From MKSF01 sp037190225 (GTDB taxonomy: Bacteria > Bacteroidota > Bacteroidia > Chitinophagales > Chitinophagaceae): a DNA stretch of 64,000 nt. A program made the position numbers and the translations under genes. The stretch lies in contig JBBCJL010000001.1 in assembly GCA_037190225.1 (NCBI GenBank), forward strand, positions 124,001-188,000, given 5' to 3'. This document shows positions 61,710 to 64,000 of the stretch, in pieces. Every line of letters begins with the position of its first letter. Within the stretch, counting starts at the first letter, position 1. Under the pieces are notes generated by a model that was not told the DNA's origin, did no database searches, and saw nothing but the letters and a program-made list of their open reading frames with translations.

Positions 61710-63134
61710 TCAGTTGCCTTTCCTGTGGATATACAGGTCCTTTTCGCGCAGGTGATTCCAGGTGAATTCGAACCTGACCTTAATATCGTACAACGTAACG
61801 AGGTCAAGTCCGATGCCGGCGGAATAGAGCAACCGGTTGCTGACAGGCCCGGCCGTGTAGCTGTCACGGCTGTACCCCAGGTCGGCAAATATCTTAGGAT
61901 ATAAGCGTATAGGGACCGTTTCGAAAAAACGCAGCGGCAGGTGTATATACCTGTGAAGCAGCTCGTATCTCAGCTCCTGCCTGCTGTATGCCATGAACCG
62001 ACCGTCAATCACATAATATTCATATCCCCTGATATAATCGTTCTCATATCCCAGGTTCCTGCTGTAAAAATAGGAATAGGTGTTCTGGAAAGCTATACGG
62101 GTTTTCAGGTCCCATGCAAAAAAAAGCTTCCTGCCCAGCCGCTGGTAATAATCAGCCTGGAAGTGCAGGTCGAGCTGGCTGAAATTTTCATTCAGCCCCT
62201 GGTTATACCTTGCCGTTGTCACTATCCTCCACCCGGTCAGCGGGTAATTCCAGTTGTCCACGCCATTATATTCCACCCGGTAGCTGAGCTGTAGCAGGTC
62301 CAGCCGGCGGGGCGCCGCAGAGGTGAAAAAATAAGGGTTGAGCTTCAGGATCGTATCGCTGACCTGCTGGTGCGTGTACCGGGCGCCCAGCCTGTGCTGC
62401 AGGGCAAATGCGGGTCGGTAGGTATAGAACAGCTCCGTATTCACTTCCCGGTACTGGATGCTGTTGAAATCCCTGTAAAATTTCAGCTTATTACCGGCTG
62501 TTATATAGCCGGTCTCTTTATTGGCAGACCTGTATATATTCCAGCCCCACCCGTGTCTTTTATGCTTATCGGCAAAAGGTTGTGTAAAATCAATGCCCAT
62601 TTTCTCTGTATAGCCGGTCTGGTACAGGACGCCCAGCTGTATGCGTCGTCCCAGGAGATTCAGATGTGACAGCTTCAGCCCGACATTGACCCGCTTCCAG
62701 TCAAAATGATGTTCGGAGGCCCATACGTTGAAATTCCGGTCTCCCAGGGTGAAGTTGGGGTCCGGCCAGACAGGGAACCTTTCCTGCACATCAATATAGC
62801 AGATCAGTTGCCGGTCTGTGGTATCAAAGCGCAGGGACGACCGGTTGAACAGCCGCATGTTGAACAGCCGGTCCTCGTTCACTTTCTTTAATGAATCCAG
62901 CCGGTCGGGCTGCAGGGTATCGCCTTCACGGAAGGTCAGCTCCCTGATGAGTATATCCCTGTGTGTCCTTACTTTGGAAGGGTGTTCAATAATGATCCTG
63001 CTCACCGGGTATTGCGCGCTGGCAACGGACTGTCCGGTCATACCGGGCAGCAGGCCGCCTATGAATAAGCACAATATTCTGATATGGTACTTACCTGCGG
63101 TCTTCAATAAAAAGCCTGGTGTGCCGTGTCGCAT
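61710..63134 (-). CDS. Omp85-family outer membrane protein with a single POTRA-like domain
   Basis: 474 residues. A signal peptide is expected at the N-terminus (LLKTAGKYHIRILCLFIGGL, ending near SVASAQ). One POTRA-like domain follows (about 43-120; IIIEHPSKVRTHRDILIREL, VNEDRLFNMRLFNRSSLRF) and then a short Omp85-like barrel (about 140-474; HFDWKRVNVGLKLSHLNLLG, FFETVPIRLYPKIFADLGYS). It resembles BamA/TamA proteins but has only one POTRA. It may be the partner of the TamB encoded next to it. The start overlaps the stop of the HMG-CoA lyase gene by 1 bp (TAATG). Confidence 0.82.
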   Translation of the reverse strand: MRHGTPGFLLKTAGKYHIRILCLFIGGLLPGMTGQSVASAQYPVSRIIIEHPSKVRTHRDILIRELTFREGDTLQPDRLDSLKKVNEDRLFNMRLFNRSSLRFDTTDRQLICYIDVQERFPVWPDPNFTLGDRNFNVWASEHHFDWKRVNVGLKLSHLNLLGRRIQLGVLYQTGYTEKMGIDFTQPFADKHKRHGWGWNIYRSANKETGYITAGNKLKFYRDFNSIQYREVNTELFYTYRPAFALQHRLGARYTHQQVSDTILKLNPYFFTSAAPRRLDLLQLSYRVEYNGVDNWNYPLTGWRIVTTARYNQGLNENFSQLDLHFQADYYQRLGRKLFFAWDLKTRIAFQNTYSYFYSRNLGYENDYIRGYEYYVIDGRFMAYSRQELRYELLHRYIHLPLRFFETVPIRLYPKIFADLGYSRDSYTAGPVSNRLLYSAGIGLDLVTLYDIKVRFEFTWNHLREKDLYIHRKGN

Positions 63135-64000
63135 TAGTGAATAAAGATCTCGGAAGCCAGCAGTCTTGCATGGTGCAATGCGTCATAATCCAGTTGTAAA
63201 GGCAGCTGCTGCCGCTGTGCCCAGCCGATGAGCACATCAGTGTCCATATTGCCCACCAGCTCATCCTTGGCCATAGGACAGCCACCTATGCCCAGGAGCG
63301 CGCTGTCAAATTTCCTGCAGCCGGCCTGATAAGCGCTTTCCAGCTTTTCTATCCTGGCGGATGGCGTGGAATGGAAATGCGCACCGATGGACAGGTTGCC
63401 GAATTCCGGTACCAGGTGACTGAAGATATAATGGATATTCTCAGGGGTAGCTACGCCTATCGTATCTGCTAGTGCGATATTGGTGATGCCCAGTGCCGCT
63501 ATCTTACGGAACCAGTCTATGGCCAGTGCCACAGAGTACTCGTCACCGTAAGGATTGCCGAAGCCCATGGAAATATACAGTACCAGCTCTTTACCGTTCT
63601 TAACGCACAGCTCCTGGATAAGGGCCACCTCTTCCAGGGCCTGGGCGATGGTCTTATTGGTATTGCGCATCTGGAAGGTCTCGGAGATAGAGAAAGGAAA
63701 GCCGAGATAATGGATCGCATCATACTTGATCGCATCTTCCGCGCCTCTTATGTTGGCAATGATGGCCAGCAGGCGGGTAGGGGAACCGGCTGTGTCGAGC
63801 TGTGATAAGACCTCGTGGGTATCCGCCATCTGTGGAATGGCTTTGGGAGAGACAAATGATCCGAAATCCAGTATATCGAAGCCTACTTTCAGCAGCGCGT
63901 TGAGATATGCTGCCTTCTTCCGGGTAGGAATAAACGTTTTCCATCCCTGCATTGCATCCCTGGGGCATTCTACGATGGTTATATTCTGAGCTGTCTGTTG
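63134..64000 (-). CDS. Hydroxymethylglutaryl-CoA lyase (5' end beyond the window)
   Basis: The frame is open from the window edge at 64000 to the TAA ending at 63134, giving the C-terminal 288 residues (complete first codon at 64000). It begins QQTAQNITIVECPRDAMQGW, which is the start of the HMGL-type TIM barrel, so only about 5-15 residues are missing. Further markers are VLYISMGFGNPYGDEYS, IALADTIGVATPENI, GAHFHSTPSARIEKLE and GIGGCPMAKDELVGNMDT (catalytic Cys region). It cleaves HMG-CoA to acetoacetate and acetyl-CoA in leucine catabolism. Its stop overlaps the Omp85 start by 1 bp. Confidence 0.92.
   Translation of the reverse strand, partial: QQTAQNITIVECPRDAMQGWKTFIPTRKKAAYLNALLKVGFDILDFGSFVSPKAIPQMADTHEVLSQLDTAGSPTRLLAIIANIRGAEDAIKYDAIHYLGFPFSISETFQMRNTNKTIAQALEEVALIQELCVKNGKELVLYISMGFGNPYGDEYSVALAIDWFRKIAALGITNIALADTIGVATPENIHYIFSHLVPEFGNLSIGAHFHSTPSARIEKLESAYQAGCRKFDSALLGIGGCPMAKDELVGNMDTDVLIGWAQRQQLPLQLDYDALHHARLLASEIFIH

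Noticed and set aside
1..64000. CRISPR arrays, prophage, transposons, anti-phage systems, tRNA and rRNA genes
   Set aside because: No repeat-spacer arrays, no integrase/transposase or capsid-like genes, no toxin-antitoxin or restriction genes and no tRNA/rRNA-like sequence were seen on either strand.

Overview
This window looks like a chromosomal segment from a member of the Bacteroidota, most likely the Chitinophagaceae (Chitinophaga-like). The evidence is the presence of type IX secretion (T9SS) cargo with type A and type B C-terminal domains, a PorP/SprF-family protein, TonB/ExbBD clusters, M56/BlaI pairs, LytS/LytTR signalling, gene starts that mostly lack Shine-Dalgarno sequences, and many promoters with the Bacteroidota -7 element TAnnTTTG. 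I see no phage, plasmid, insertion sequence, CRISPR array, tRNA or rRNA. Most of the region is housekeeping and envelope genes, and many gene ends carry a strong, often perfect, terminator hairpin.

Layout: 1-1718 is the 3' end of a TonB-receptor-like outer-membrane barrel. 1763-3982 (minus) holds a DUF2400/TIGR02757 gene and an ExbD-TonB pair without ExbB. 4264-5621 (minus) is a ferredoxin plus a thioredoxin-reductase-like ferredoxin-NADP reductase. scpB follows at 5844. 6556-7899 is a secreted-protein pseudogene broken by three frameshifts. 8009-10307 (minus) is rplK-rplA-rplJ-rplL. 10576-12452 holds two tandem T9SS type A cargo paralogues. 12593-14334 is a BlaI-type repressor and M56 sensor peptidase with two tandem operators. 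14485-16662 is an M20 dipeptidase and an acyltransferase.

17026-20133 (plus) is the main Ton energising operon exbB-exbD-exbD-tonB. Then come icd (minus), an MCE/MlaD gene with upp, a PorP/SprF protein, metF, a small CxxC membrane protein and msrA. 27326-34187 (minus) is an operon of three large, repeat-rich T9SS type B cargo paralogues, followed by a lipoprotein and a DedA protein. 36493-43232 has a small HEXXH protein, a Nif3-like protein, a coiled-coil zinc-ribbon protein, pyrG, a DUF58 protein and a double-GNAT protein. 43587-49690 has an FMN glutamate-synthase-like membrane protein, an aminopeptidase P and ftsK. 49845-55124 has a VWA lipoprotein, a TPR-LytS kinase with its LytTR regulator, and eno. 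55253-64000 has two DUF1573 proteins, a giant TamB, a one-POTRA Omp85 protein facing it, and the 3' part of an HMG-CoA lyase.

The genes suggest three linked themes: energising outer-membrane transport (TonB modules, TonB receptor), building and supplying the outer membrane (TamB plus Omp85, MCE, PlsC), and surface display through T9SS (PorP/SprF, type A and type B cargo). I did not find a clearly new multi-gene system. The items most worth following up are a duplicated 56-57 bp hairpin element placed downstream of two unrelated genes, the BlaI double operator, the homopolymer-frameshift pseudogene, the recently homogenised type B cargo array, the orphan ExbD-TonB pair, and the TamB/minimal-Omp85 pair.
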